A stretch of DNA of 64,000 nucleotides from Fennellomyces sp. T-0311 (taxonomy: Eukaryota > Mucoromycota > Mucoromycetes > Mucorales > Lichtheimiaceae), in assembly GCA_025266875.1 (NCBI GenBank), contig JALLLT010000046.1, positions 248,001 through 312,000 on the forward strand. Reading direction: 5' to 3'. The stretch's first letter is position 1; each line of letters opens with the position of its first letter. Shown here in pieces: positions 35,822 to 46,600 of this stretch. Both the position numbers and the translations under genes were made by a program. The notes beneath the pieces are model-generated. The model saw only the letters and a program-made list of their open reading frames with translations, was not told the DNA's origin and searched no databases.

Positions 35822-38800
35822 TTACTGTTTATTATTCAACAGATTGCGAATGTCTCGCTTCAAATTTTCCGGTGCATCATCTGCATGCTTCAAGAGCTCA
35901 TCTACTGCAAACTGTCGCATCGCTCCTACCACCTTGTCTTCCGCCACCGCAGACATGTACGCCCTCAGCAGTGCGCTGTTGTGATTGGTTGATCCGCCAA
36001 TGCACAATTCATTCGACTTGACCTTGATCGTTGGCAGAACATCGCGGTAATCGCTCCACAGCAAGTACTTGTAGTCGATGCTGCCAGGTTGGGTCACCAC
36101 GTAGGCTAACAGACGTGCAAATCCGGCATGTCCGAAGGAAACTGAGGCATATTGCGCAACAAATGCCTGATAAAACTGATAAAACGGCTGTCGGATATGT
36201 GCCGATGATCTCCGCCATGCAGCTTCGAGAGAGCCCGCATCCGTCGGTCGTTGACACAATAGGTCAAGCCAGGAATTCATCTGACGAGTCACTCGATCAT
36301 TCCAGAACACTTCTCCGTCCTTGTCATTGACCATAAAGACCTTCATCAGCGAGACAACTGCGATGTCATGCTCCACATTGCTTTCCAGCAAGATGGCTGC
36401 GGCTTCCAGTGTGGCTGCGATCACTTGTGCTGAGCTATGCGTACAGCTTTGTGCGAGGCGAGATTTGTCCATGTGGTACACTTCATCGATTGGTGAAAAC
36501 ACCCATGCAGTGACACTTGGAGAAGCATCTTGTTGCTCGGGATACACCAATGTTTGAAGCCGAGGTCCATTGTGGTCTAATAATAGGGGAGATGCTTGCG
36601 ATTCCCTTAAATAAAACGTAGTCAAAGCCGAGGCCACTTTGCTGTCCAACCGCTCTAGTACACATAACTGCACCAGTTTTTGCGCTAATTGCGTCTCCAA
36701 TGTACCCACATGCGCGCTGCCCACGGTCGTTTCAAGCTCAGCTGCAGCGTACCCATGGCCCCAGAGCCTGATCCGGACAGACCTGCTCTCCACATGGGAA
36801 GTCCACGTCCACATTGCTAATCTGCCAAGAAAGTCGCGGTTGTGGATGGGCTTGACAAGTGCCACCGCAGCCTCTAGTCGAGCATTGGCATCTGATTCAA
36901 ACGTTTTCGCCGTCGCAAATGCACCCAGCAGTTGCACATACCGCAAGACGCTGTTGCTACATGATCTCACTGCCGCCGTCGATCGTTCCATAGTAACTTT
37001 CCAGATATCCGCCGTTGTGATAGTATCATCCACCGATGGGAAGCGGTCAATGTAGCTTGCCAATGTTGCAAAGTATCCGAGAGCAGCATCCAAAACCATG
37101 GACGGTTCGCGGGTACGTAGGATGGCCAAAATGACTGGAATGAATGCAGTGGGTTGATGCCAATCAATGGCATGTGGCGGTGTTGTCTTGTGAGGATCTG
37201 CGGCGGCATGTAGTGATATCTCAAGTAAGCTGATTGTGGTTGCAGCGCGGGCATCGTCTAATTCGTTCATGGACAATCCGGCTCGCAGCCACGACATCAT
37301 AGGTTCATGCAGATCTTGAAGCGCGGGCATCACCAGACCGTAGCATATAAGCACCCTAAGAAGTTTGATGGTTTCCACTTGCAATGCATACGCGCGCTTT
37401 TGCAGACTTGCGCATGCTGCTGCAGGTGATGTAGCAAGGTATCGTAAAAGACATGTTGCTTTAGCATTAATTTGTTCGGCCACACGTCGACTGCCTTGTG
37501 CCAGCACCGTCAATAGTCGCACCGCAGCAAGGCTTGGATATGCATCGTCATTATCGTCCTCGGTCATTGGCCAATCGCACCTTAATATGCCCCAGTCAAG
37601 AATTTGATCTAGTAGATCGTGGTCCGTGATGGATTCACAAACTTCTGCACCTGATCGAGCGAACCGAATAAGAATGCGTACCAACTGACCAATCGATTTC
37701 GAATCCAATTCGCTGTTTTCGGATGTGAGATATCGGATACGTGGCAAAATATCCATACGCAGCAGTCCTTGGGTCAGATCACGTTGCGCCAATTGTGCAT
37801 CATCTTCTGGTTCTTCTTCTTCCTCAGTACCACGCAACTTATCCACCGTTGCAGCAAACTTTTCACCCAATCCTTTGGCATGTTCCTTGATTTTGATTTG
37901 AGGACGAGCAACGTAGCCGAAATACTCATTGAATTGCTCGACATCCAAGCTTGCATCTTGATCCAATTCATCGCCTTTTTCGAGAACAAGCGCTGCCATG
38001 GCTTGTACAGCGCTCACCAAGACCACCAAATGTCGATCATCCATTGCAGAACGTAGATAGATTGTGCATGCTAAATCAGGTCGCAGAAACAATGCCAGCA
38101 CCTTATCCCAGAATTCGTCGCCTCGATTGACTTTGGCGTTTCGCAAAATGCGGGTCAATGTATTCAAAACCATGGTTCGTTGAGGCGCCATTTGGCTGCG
38201 AACAAGATGGAACAATTCGGCCAGCGTGTATCCCGCCTTGTCTGGTTCGTCGCCATGGTGATGAAGTCCTTGATGTACCGGTAAATCCGTGTTGGGATCC
38301 ACCGGGTTGCCTTGGAAATCGAAACGGGTATGACGAAACATTTTATCGCTTTCAGTCATTTCTTCCTGTTCAGGTTGTTCTTGGGCTTTGATGTCGAATC
38401 GACTATCCATCCAGGCCAATTTTTCATATTCGGTCGGGACATCGGCGAAATATCTTTCCTTCATCACCATCAGATCCTCTTCTCCTTCATCCTCCAGGAC
38501 GTGCTTTTGTCGTTTATTCATCAACATGGCGATCGAATCCTCGCTGAGGCTTTCCATGATTTCTTTCCGTGCAGCTTCAATTTCTTCTTCTGTCATGTTG
38601 GCAATGCGATCGATATTATCTTGTTCATAATCAGTGGTTGATTTCTTTGGTGCTGGTGATGCTGGCTGTGTTGGGTTATTCTTGGCGTCCATGCGCATTT
38701 TGAATAGACTGCGACGCGCTGGCTTGGGAAATCCTTGGACATGCTGTTTGGATCGCTCGGTGCCTGGCCTTACCGAGGGTGCTTCCACCTTGTCAACTTT

Positions 38801-39199
38801 ATTTTCAGTCACGTCGCCAAGTACATTGCCTAGCAACGATGTCAGATCGAGCATTTTCTTTGACACGGGTACATGATCGCTTGAATCGGGAACAGTTTCA
38901 GGCCTGTTGACAGGTTTCAAAGCTGGCCTGTCGACCGTTTCTAACGCTGGCATGTCAACTGTTTCCAAAGCTGGCATATCCACGGTTTCCAGCGCGGGCA
39001 TGGACGCCAAAGCATCGTCTTGTTTGGCAGCTTGTCGTCGCTGCGCAAAGAGACTTTTCTTTTTGGTGGTAGTGGGAGGTGGACCTCGAACTACCGATGC
39101 AGAAGGCTGTGTCTTCTTTTCAAAGAATTCGCGCTGAAGTTGTTCCAAATCTTCATCATCGTCTTCAGCGTTAAACTTTGGTCGGATCGATCGTTGCAT
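35822..39199 (-). CDS. RPAP1: RNA polymerase II-associated protein 1 (RPAP1/Rba50)
   Basis: Needed for assembly or nuclear import of RNA polymerase II in yeast and animals. It is one uninterrupted exon of 1125 residues, unusual here. The RPAP1 N-terminal domain appears near residues 195-245 (IANMTEEEIEAARKEIMESL). The RPAP1 C-terminal domain near 290-360 has the diagnostic DLPVHQGLHHHG and AGYTLAELFHLVRSQ. The remaining 750 residues look like helical (ARM/HEAT-like) repeats. Residues about 66-105 are a tandem repeat of an eight-residue unit (MPALETVD). The start at 39199 gives MQRSIRPKFNAEDDDEDLEQLQREFF, matching the usual acidic start. It shares a 164-bp divergent promoter with MBF1. Confidence 0.93.
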   Translation of the reverse strand: MQRSIRPKFNAEDDDEDLEQLQREFFEKKTQPSASVVRGPPPTTTKKKSLFAQRRQAAKQDDALASMPALETVDMPALETVDMPALETVDRPALKPVNRPETVPDSSDHVPVSKKMLDLTSLLGNVLGDVTENKVDKVEAPSVRPGTERSKQHVQGFPKPARRSLFKMRMDAKNNPTQPASPAPKKSTTDYEQDNIDRIANMTEEEIEAARKEIMESLSEDSIAMLMNKRQKHVLEDEGEEDLMVMKERYFADVPTEYEKLAWMDSRFDIKAQEQPEQEEMTESDKMFRHTRFDFQGNPVDPNTDLPVHQGLHHHGDEPDKAGYTLAELFHLVRSQMAPQRTMVLNTLTRILRNAKVNRGDEFWDKVLALFLRPDLACTIYLRSAMDDRHLVVLVSAVQAMAALVLEKGDELDQDASLDVEQFNEYFGYVARPQIKIKEHAKGLGEKFAATVDKLRGTEEEEEPEDDAQLAQRDLTQGLLRMDILPRIRYLTSENSELDSKSIGQLVRILIRFARSGAEVCESITDHDLLDQILDWGILRCDWPMTEDDNDDAYPSLAAVRLLTVLAQGSRRVAEQINAKATCLLRYLATSPAAACASLQKRAYALQVETIKLLRVLICYGLVMPALQDLHEPMMSWLRAGLSMNELDDARAATTISLLEISLHAAADPHKTTPPHAIDWHQPTAFIPVILAILRTREPSMVLDAALGYFATLASYIDRFPSVDDTITTADIWKVTMERSTAAVRSCSNSVLRYVQLLGAFATAKTFESDANARLEAAVALVKPIHNRDFLGRLAMWTWTSHVESRSVRIRLWGHGYAAAELETTVGSAHVGTLETQLAQKLVQLCVLERLDSKVASALTTFYLRESQASPLLLDHNGPRLQTLVYPEQQDASPSVTAWVFSPIDEVYHMDKSRLAQSCTHSSAQVIAATLEAAAILLESNVEHDIAVVSLMKVFMVNDKDGEVFWNDRVTRQMNSWLDLLCQRPTDAGSLEAAWRRSSAHIRQPFYQFYQAFVAQYASVSFGHAGFARLLAYVVTQPGSIDYKYLLWSDYRDVLPTIKVKSNELCIGGSTNHNSALLRAYMSAVAEDKVVGAMRQFAVDELLKHADDAPENLKRDIRNLLNNKQ
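38905..39007 (-). repeat. 24-bp coding minisatellite in RPAP1
   Basis: About four tandem copies of a 24-bp unit encode (M/R)PALETVD with diverging third bases. The last copies are altered (PALKPVN). The repeat keeps reading frame, so copy-number change would not break the gene. Confidence 0.85.
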
Positions 39200-39363
39200 A
39201 AGTTTTTTTTAGATACACAAGAACGGGTTGTGCGCAGTATTTCACCTCATTCGCAGCAGAAATCGCGTGACTTGCTGTGTCTGCCCTTAAATAGTCTTCC
39301 ATCGGCTTTCTATAGCCTTCCTTTGATCGCCGTATTTTTTTCTTTATACACATCTGTTAAACC
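39200..39363. promoter_or_regulatory. Shared divergent promoter of RPAP1 and MBF1
   Basis: 164 bases separate two start codons on opposite strands. The segment has a poly-A/T tract at each side (39201-39208 and 39333-39343) and no other gene, so both transcripts must start inside it. Confidence 0.7.
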
Positions 39364-40047
39364 ATGTCTGGTGAGTAGATAAAGCCAAATCCAATGCGCC
39401 GGCAGCATGCTCATATTAAATCTCGGAAAAATAGACTGGGATTCCGTTACCGTTATCCGTAAGCGCAATGCTGATCGCACCAAGGTCACACGTAGCGAAA
39501 GCGATGTGAATGCTGCTAGAAGAGTAAGTTTGGCGGATTGTGGATCGGGAATGAAGGATGACGTATTTACAACACTCTTTGATTAGGCCGGTGCAGCCAT
39601 TAGCACTGAAAAGAAGAGTAAGTTTGTAAACGGCTGAGCTCTGCAACAGGGAGACTGATACACAATCTCATCTATCTTAGCCATGACTAACGCTGGTCAT
39701 GCCAACCGAGACCATCAGCGTATCGCCAAGCTCGATCGTGACAATGATGTGGCTCCCCCGGCCAAGGTCGATGTTTCCGTCGGCCGTGCAATTCAAAAGG
39801 CTCGTATGGAGAAGTCCATCACGCAGAAGGATCTGGCTCAAAAGATCAACGAAAAGCCCCAAGTCGTACGTATATTCAAGTGACCACCGAGGCATAGGCT
39901 TACACACTATTCATTTAGGTCAACGAGTATGAGTCTGGCAAGGCTATTCCTAACCAGCAAGTGTTGGGCAAGCTTGAGCGTGCTTTGGGTGTCAAGCTGA
40001 GAGGCAAGAACATTGGTGAGCCCCTCACTTTTGGCAAGAAGAAGTAG
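39364..40047 (+). CDS. MBF1: Multiprotein bridging factor 1, transcription coactivator
   Basis: Bridges sequence-specific activators to TBP and has a role at stalled ribosomes. Five exons (39364-39370, 39435-39523, 39587-39617, 39681-39865, 39919-40047) give 146 residues. The first exon codes only MSD up to the splice. [11 protein letters not shown] is the conserved N-terminus. The Cro/C1-type helix-turn-helix is [55 protein letters not shown] in meaning, with the QKDLA and EYESGKAIP parts the clearest signatures. The end GKKK fits the family. Complete and intact. Confidence 0.96.
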
Positions 40048-40324
40048 AGAGATAGAGAGAGTGCAGTCAAGGAAGCTCCCCCTTCCAAACCAGTTATATA
40101 CATATACAAGAAAGTGAGCGAGGATCCAATGGGTTTGTGACAAGGGCCAACACTGGGAGAGGGACTGTTTTCCCCCCTATAAACATAAAAAGACGATACC
40201 GATAGACATCCAGCTTGGTAGATGCAAGCCCAATGGTCATTTCTCCTCTCTAACAAACAATGTACATTTTTTTCTATATTTTCGATCTGCTGCGACGTGT
40301 TGTTATGGTAACCGCAGCAATGGT

Positions 40325-41556
40325 TTGACACTTGTTACTCATGGTTACACCAGCGAACGGAGTTTTTTTATGACCAGACGAGCAGTGTGCATGGCTCCCT
40401 TTTCCTTTTCTCATTGCTCTCAACGAGCCCTCCAAAACGAGAAAACCAGAAATATGATTACAGAAAGCAATGCCGTCCTGGGACTTGTCACCCCCGGAAA
40501 CTCTCAAGAAATCAGAGACTCTGATGACGAACCAATCTTGAATGACCATTCACTTGACCAGCACTACATACATAATGTCGTCTGGATCGATACAGACACC
40601 TCCGAAGACGAAGACTATCTCCCACAAGACCAGCACATAATTATGCCCTCGCCACCACGGTTAGACAGGAAACGGAGTCGGTCCAACAGCCCTGTCGAGG
40701 AAGAGTCGCCGGGGCAAAAGGTTCGACGAGCGATCGACGTTGCCGTGGATACCGGCGTCGATTATGTTGACTTGAGGTATGTTGCAACGAATGAGTTGGT
40801 TTTTTTTGATTATTGCTTACTCATCAATAAATTAGTGGGTTGGGACTCACCGAACTGCCTCCAGAGTTCATGGATGTTCGATACATCACTGTGATAAAGC
40901 AAGATAGCGTCAAAAATACCGCTCTCAAGCTGTATCTCCCCGGCAACTTACTTACCGACTTTCCTTCTCCATTATTTGCACTCAAAAACCTGTCTGTTCT
41001 CAGTCTACGTAAGAGCAAGCAATGGGGTGTTGAATAAAAGGTTGACTAAAAAATATGCAACAGGCAGCAACCAGCTCAAAGTTCTCCCACCGGAAATTGG
41101 ACTTTTGCAAAACCTTGTGGAAGTATCGGTGGGCAATAATTTACTGGTATGCACGGATATAAAGCATGTCAGTATATCACTGATCAGGTCCTTTTTTCTT
41201 AATAGGAGTATTTACCCAGCGAATTGATTGAACTACCTCGACTTACCATCCTCTGCTTATCACCCAACCCGTTCATGGCCAAGGAGGCGCAACCCCGCCG
41301 ACTGTCTTTAACCGCAGTACCCAGCCTAGTCGAAATGATGAGCCGTGAATTTTTAAAGACAAACTCGGCCGTACCCGCTCATCTCCCCGACGAGCTGCGG
41401 GAAAGGCTGGCCAATGTATCAGCCATGAACGTTTGCCACGCTTGTCGGACAAAGTTTTGCAAAGCTGCGGTGGAGCAGGTCACTTGGCAACAAGTGTTCG
41501 GAAGGATCGATATTCCCATCGCATATCGCTTTTGTTCGGTGTATTGCAGTCGCTAA
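40325..41556 (+). CDS. Leucine-rich-repeat protein with a C-terminal Cys motif
   Basis: Exons 40325-40776, 40836-41008, 41064-41146 and 41206-41556 join in frame. An acidic, Ser-rich first part has RKRSRSN and VRRAIDVAV. Then come plant-type short leucine repeats (LTELPPEF, LLTDFPSPLFALKNLSVLSL, LKVLPPEIGLLQNLVEVSVGNN, YLPSELIELPRLTIL). The last 60 residues hold CHACRTKFC and FCSVYC, a possible metal site. The start is uncertain: 40325 gives 352 residues, while 40454 (MITESNAV) gives 309 and looks more natural because the stretch before it is Cys/Phe-rich. Fungal LRR proteins of this layout are poorly characterised; I assign no function. Confidence 0.75.
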
Positions 41557-41784
41557 GTGCCTCGCAGCCCCCATTTTTGATACCCCTTCAACTCCTCACT
41601 CTTCCTGTGTATATTGTCGTTGTTTCTTTTTTTTTTCGTTGCTTTCAAGTAAATCTGTACACACTCGCACTCACATATTAAGCGTTTCTGCATTTTATTA
41701 AATATAAAAAAACAAGTACAGCAGTATTGTGCTTGTAAAAAGGGATATACAACCATTACGTAATTAGTAAACTTTTTCATGAAC

Positions 41785-43657
41785 TCAATCCAGAGAATTG
41801 GAACAGCATGGGCACGGGACACAATGCAAGAAAGCCAATACCTGCGATAATTGTGAGTGAATAGCGTTCTCGACTGCCATGAAACAATCTAACGGACCTG
41901 CATAGACAATCAGCTTGGTTACAATGTCAACATCGTAACGCAACGGGGCATCTTCTGCGACAAGCAAGGTCGTTGGGTCATACACTGGAGATTCTACGGT
42001 GGCACTTTCCTTTTCATCCCTTCCTCCACGATGCTGCAGCTGTTGCTCGTACACGGTCTTTTCATGCAGGTCAATCGATGATTGGATACCCACGTGCTCC
42101 GCCTCGGCCACAGTTCCGGCCAGGTGACGCAGATCCAGCACAGAGGGAATGGGATGGATGCTTTCTCTGTTCAAACTCTTGTATGTCCTGGTTTTTCCGA
42201 TGAATACCTTCCCTCTCCTTTGCCAATGTCTCTCGTTTACCTGGCGCCAATTTCAAACTTGCGGTGCGGAAGGTTGAATGCTCGATAAATAGGAGGCAGG
42301 ATGAAGTAGCATGCCTTTTTGCACACAATGCGCCAAATAAATAACGTGGCAACGCCCAATACCAGTTTGCTCAACACCACAAACGCAGCCACCGGCAAGG
42401 TAGATTGCGTCAGCGCGAGAGTCTGCTGTCCCATGGTGCAGTACTCGGAGTGGTTACACAGCCAGCCCCCTGGGAACAGACCAATCAATACACCCATGAA
42501 GCACACACTATCCTCGAAACATGGGCATCGCTCGATGGGATCAGGGCTATCGGGTGCATCGTAAGTAACAAGTGCATATCATGAGCTACGCAGAACTTAC
42601 TGAAGGCCGACCAACGATAGACAGAGAAGAATGGCGACAACAACTATAGAGAAAGTCGCCTTAAATAAGCTGATCTCATCCTTTTTTGGCTTTGTATGGA
42701 TAGTTTACCAGGTACGATGGAATCGGTCGTGAACATGCTGTTGAACTCGTCACGGAAGGTCCACTGGAACCAATACAGCACGTACGCCAGAACACCGCCG
42801 CCCACAATGTCTACCGATAGGTCCCAATAAGCAATTAGCGCTCGTCCCAGACAGTCGTCGGATACTTACCCGTGACACTGTGCATGCCACAGTACACTCT
42901 GCCAAAAACGATGCTGGTAGCATAAAGAAACGCGCCAATGATGCAGACTACGCGCAGGGGCGACTCGGGGTTGTACGACTCACATGCAAGCGAGATCATG
43001 AACAAGGCGGCCGAGATAGAATTAGTGGAGTGGGTGGATGGGAACCCATATTCGAGCGAAGTGGAGCTTGACATGCTGAGTCGATGGACGGGCGGAGATA
43101 GCGGGCGTGGAAGGCACATGAAATCCTATTTCTTCATGTTAAATCAACCTCACAACCTTTGATCCAACCCCCTTTTTCACACCTTGATGAAGCCTGAAGT
43201 GAACACTCCAACTGCGGCCATGCATGCTATACTGAGAAGAATCGCGTGTGAATTTTTTTGGATGTTCTATGCATGCTTCCATATTCTTCTGCATACCTCT
43301 TAGCCATGTTGCTGGCATCAAACCAGACCAAGATGGGCAAAAAGATCATGAAGAAAGTGTGTGTACCGAGATTCGCTGTCCATAAAAAGTAGCTGTCGAG
43401 AACCGGTGTTCGTATCGTATTCTACCGTTTTGTTCGTAATGGAGATGAGCAAACCTAAAATCTTTTTTTTTACTTGTTTCAAAAAAACAAACCTGGAGCT
43501 TGGCAATGTAAGGAGTTTCGGCTCGAACAAGTGGAATCAACCAACGGCGGATCTTGGATCGCCAGGGATGTAAGGCTTTATCATATAATCGCTCATCATG
43601 AGTTCCGGCATCAACGTCGCTGGCCACGGGTTTGAATACCACTCGGCGTAAACCCAT
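41785..43657 (-). CDS. LCB3: Sphingoid long-chain base 1-phosphate phosphatase (PAP2 superfamily)
   Basis: Dephosphorylates dihydrosphingosine or phytosphingosine 1-phosphate in the ER, recycling bases for ceramide synthesis. Eight exons (43493-43657, 43297-43421, 43183-43231, 42870-43125, 42709-42810, 42601-42643, 42241-42546, 41785-42175) give 478 residues. Order: RTPVLDSYFLWTANLGTH, the phosphatase motif C1 (CLPRPLSPPVHR), C2 (GFPSTHSTN, catalytic His), C3 (GRVYCGMHS then DIVGG). Several hydrophobic spans follow, and PDPIERCPCFEDSVCFMG is a Lcb3/Ysr3-type signature. The last exon is hydrophilic. Convergent with the LRR gene, 228 bases apart. Confidence 0.9.
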
Positions 43658-46600
43658 ATTTTTGCAATAAAAAAAAAAGAAAGCACCGGATCTCGTGAGG
43701 CAGATCTAATTTCGATTTACACTTAGAAAGTGACACGTGATTCCACCCCAATTGCATTGTCATGGCTCTCGGATGCCCAGGCAGCTTGGGCTCAACGCTT
43801 GCTTCTCGTCCGTGATCACCGGTCCCTTCCGCTTTGCAGAAAAAAAGTGTGTGCTCCTGGCGTCAAGCAACGGACGACCCATGGGCTTTCGCACATTGAC
43901 AGCCTGCCATTATGCGAACAACATATCATGCGACCTCCACGAGCTTCAATGTTAAAGTGATGATCATATTACCAGCCTGCCTGGACGTGCTGATTTGGTC
44001 AAGTTTCTTTCGTTTCTTCGGTGATACAGAAGGTGTCACATGTGTCACTCTCCGGAAATAGGATATATGCAATTACCATGACAGCTTGGTCCTACTTTTA
44101 TCTTTCAAAGTATCAAAGTATGAACAAATAGTAACGCTCAATGCCAGTACATATATATTGTTTGCAAGGCGCATCCGACATACGGCGACCATCAGCACAC
44201 TATGCCCGATAGCCGATCTTTGTAAGTGTGTTATGCGTTAGGAATTGAAGAATAAACTCGACGGTTTAAGTTGTTAAAATAGTTCGTGTACGTCGACCTT
44301 TCATCGGATCGATTAAATAGTAGACAAATAGCCCAGTTGAGCATGTTTTTCGTAAATACAAGTGTTCTTCAGTCATCATCAAGCCACTCCACCAGCGGAC
44401 ATTCAAAGTGGATATATCTTCAAGAATGATGAGCGTTATCTCGCTGGCGAGAGTTGTATGCATTCCGTTTTGTGTTGAATCCTTTTTTAGTAACTTGTAA
44501 ACGGAAAACGAATAAGCGGGTGACCATGTCGTCTGTCACCCGTCTGATTTCCCAGGAAAAACTCGGGTTGAACCCCGCGTAATGTCTTTGCGAGCGAAAA
44601 AGACCTCCGGTAACGGGTGCTCAAACGTGGATTGCACAAACTACAACGAGATGTGCATTCTTGGTTAGAAAAATACGTATACCATGTTCCAGAACTGGTT
44701 CTCATTCTGTTGTCTTTATCGCCTTGACTATTTGAATAGTCTGCTTTCTCTCTGCCTCTTGTTCCTGTGTGTCACCCAGTTCGCCGTATTTGCTTTTGCC
44801 TTTTGTCGCATCTTCATTAAAGTTTTTGGGAGGGGTGTTTGCATTAAATTGTTGTGTAACTGCCATGTTGCTACCAGTCAATCAGAGTAAACCTACTCCT
44901 CATACCACACTCCCGCACAGATACCAAATACACCCAAGCAATGCTAAATATTTGCAAGAATCGCATGAGTTGCAGGGGAAAACCCTTATCAGACATGTAC
45001 GAAGACATTATTAGCTGTATTAAAAGACATATTTACCATTGTCTAGGATAGTAATAAATACTCACTCCGATCACCGTATGCTTCTCTCCAGTTCATTCTT
45101 ACTCAACGTTATAGAGACTTGCACGTTTAAATTGCAAAGCATCGGTTATATGATTTGTTATTTTTGTTACTGGCCTGTATGGGAAAACGTATATGCGGTT
45201 TTAAGTCCAGCGTCGGGACACATTACTTGCTGCATCATTGGTACGGTGAGAAGTGGTCACCACGCTTTGTCTACGCATTCCGGTCTGTCTTTTTGCGTGA
45301 CATATTCTGACTATTAGACTTCGCAAGCTGACCGCGAATTTGGATGGCACATAATACAACATTCTGATAATTGCTTATTGTGTTACACTGGTGTTCAATA
45401 TACTTGGTCACCGTCTTCTTGCCTATGATTGTGCGTACTTTTATCAACTAGGCCAATATCTATTGATATAAAACGTTTCCCTCCTGTGCATTGGTAATAA
45501 TTATGGTCCCGTTAGCGAGTTTGATTACTGAACCTACATGTCTGTGGTCTAACTGGTGCACTCGTCTCAATTTGTTTATATATACTTCATCTATTTGTCG
45601 CTGATTTCTGTCAGTATGTGGTGTTATCAGATCGTAGCAGAGTGGCTTCTGCTCTTGTCTGTCATAGTAAAGATGGTAATTCTTTGGGCCCTTATTGTCA
45701 TTAGTGGTTGCTTATAACTGTTTGGGCATGGGTAATACTAAAAGTTCTTGATATCCTTTTTTATTACTTGAATTACCACTGTCCACTACTGTCAATAATG
45801 TGTCCTCAACTCATGGCGCATCGAATCTTCGCCATTGTTTTTTTGTATTCATTGCGTACACATTGGGATACACTCGCAGCAAATATAATGCCTATTATTT
45901 GGACGTATTACATTTTGGGGTGTAGCGTACAAAGCTCGCACCCAAGCGTTTGAACAGATATTTGTGAAAGGTATGTATTATAATCGATAATAAGAGATAT
46001 AGGAGCATTGCTTACCCACATTGCCGCTGCTACGAAGTCAATATCTGTTGTGTAGTCAATAGGAAAAGAATTGGCTCTAGATTAGTGTTATTTACTTTGA
46101 ATATGTCTCGCATAGATAGGTCGGATCTTGTATTTAAGCAGGACAACATCATTGTACAATGAAGAAGCCACGTATATATATGCATTTGAGCTATTAAGCT
46201 TGCATTTGTCGGTTATTTCTTCTGGTTGCAGGTGATGTGTACCTGTCTCCCAAGATCATACGGATAAGCGGGATCACCCAGTGGTCCATCGTAAAATCAT
46301 CAGTATTGGTATGTGTAAGTCCGTAAGTGATGATTGTGGAAGACATGCGGTGGATGGAGGATTGCACCTCAAGTGTATTGTGACGGTGCTCAAAGCCGTT
46401 GCATGGAATTTGTAATCTAGCTGGCGCAAAGTTACAAACCATAAAACTATGAGGATTACTTCCCGTAGCTTTTTATGTATAATTTTGCAAAGCTATTCGG
46501 ATGATAATCGTTTAAAGTGGCCTTGTTTCCCGCCAAATCGGACTGGAACTCGACATATGACATGTGTAGCTTTACTTATCATTGATGGCTCAGGCTCCCA

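Noticed and set aside
43730..43960. Overlapping open frames of about 75 codons on the plus strand upstream of LCB3
   Set aside because: Two frames are open at once, no motif or splice sites, and the composition fits a GC-richer promoter patch.
44560..44600. Possible tRNA T-arm (gggttgaacccc)
   Set aside because: On neither strand can the 5-bp T stem, anticodon arm and acceptor stem be completed.
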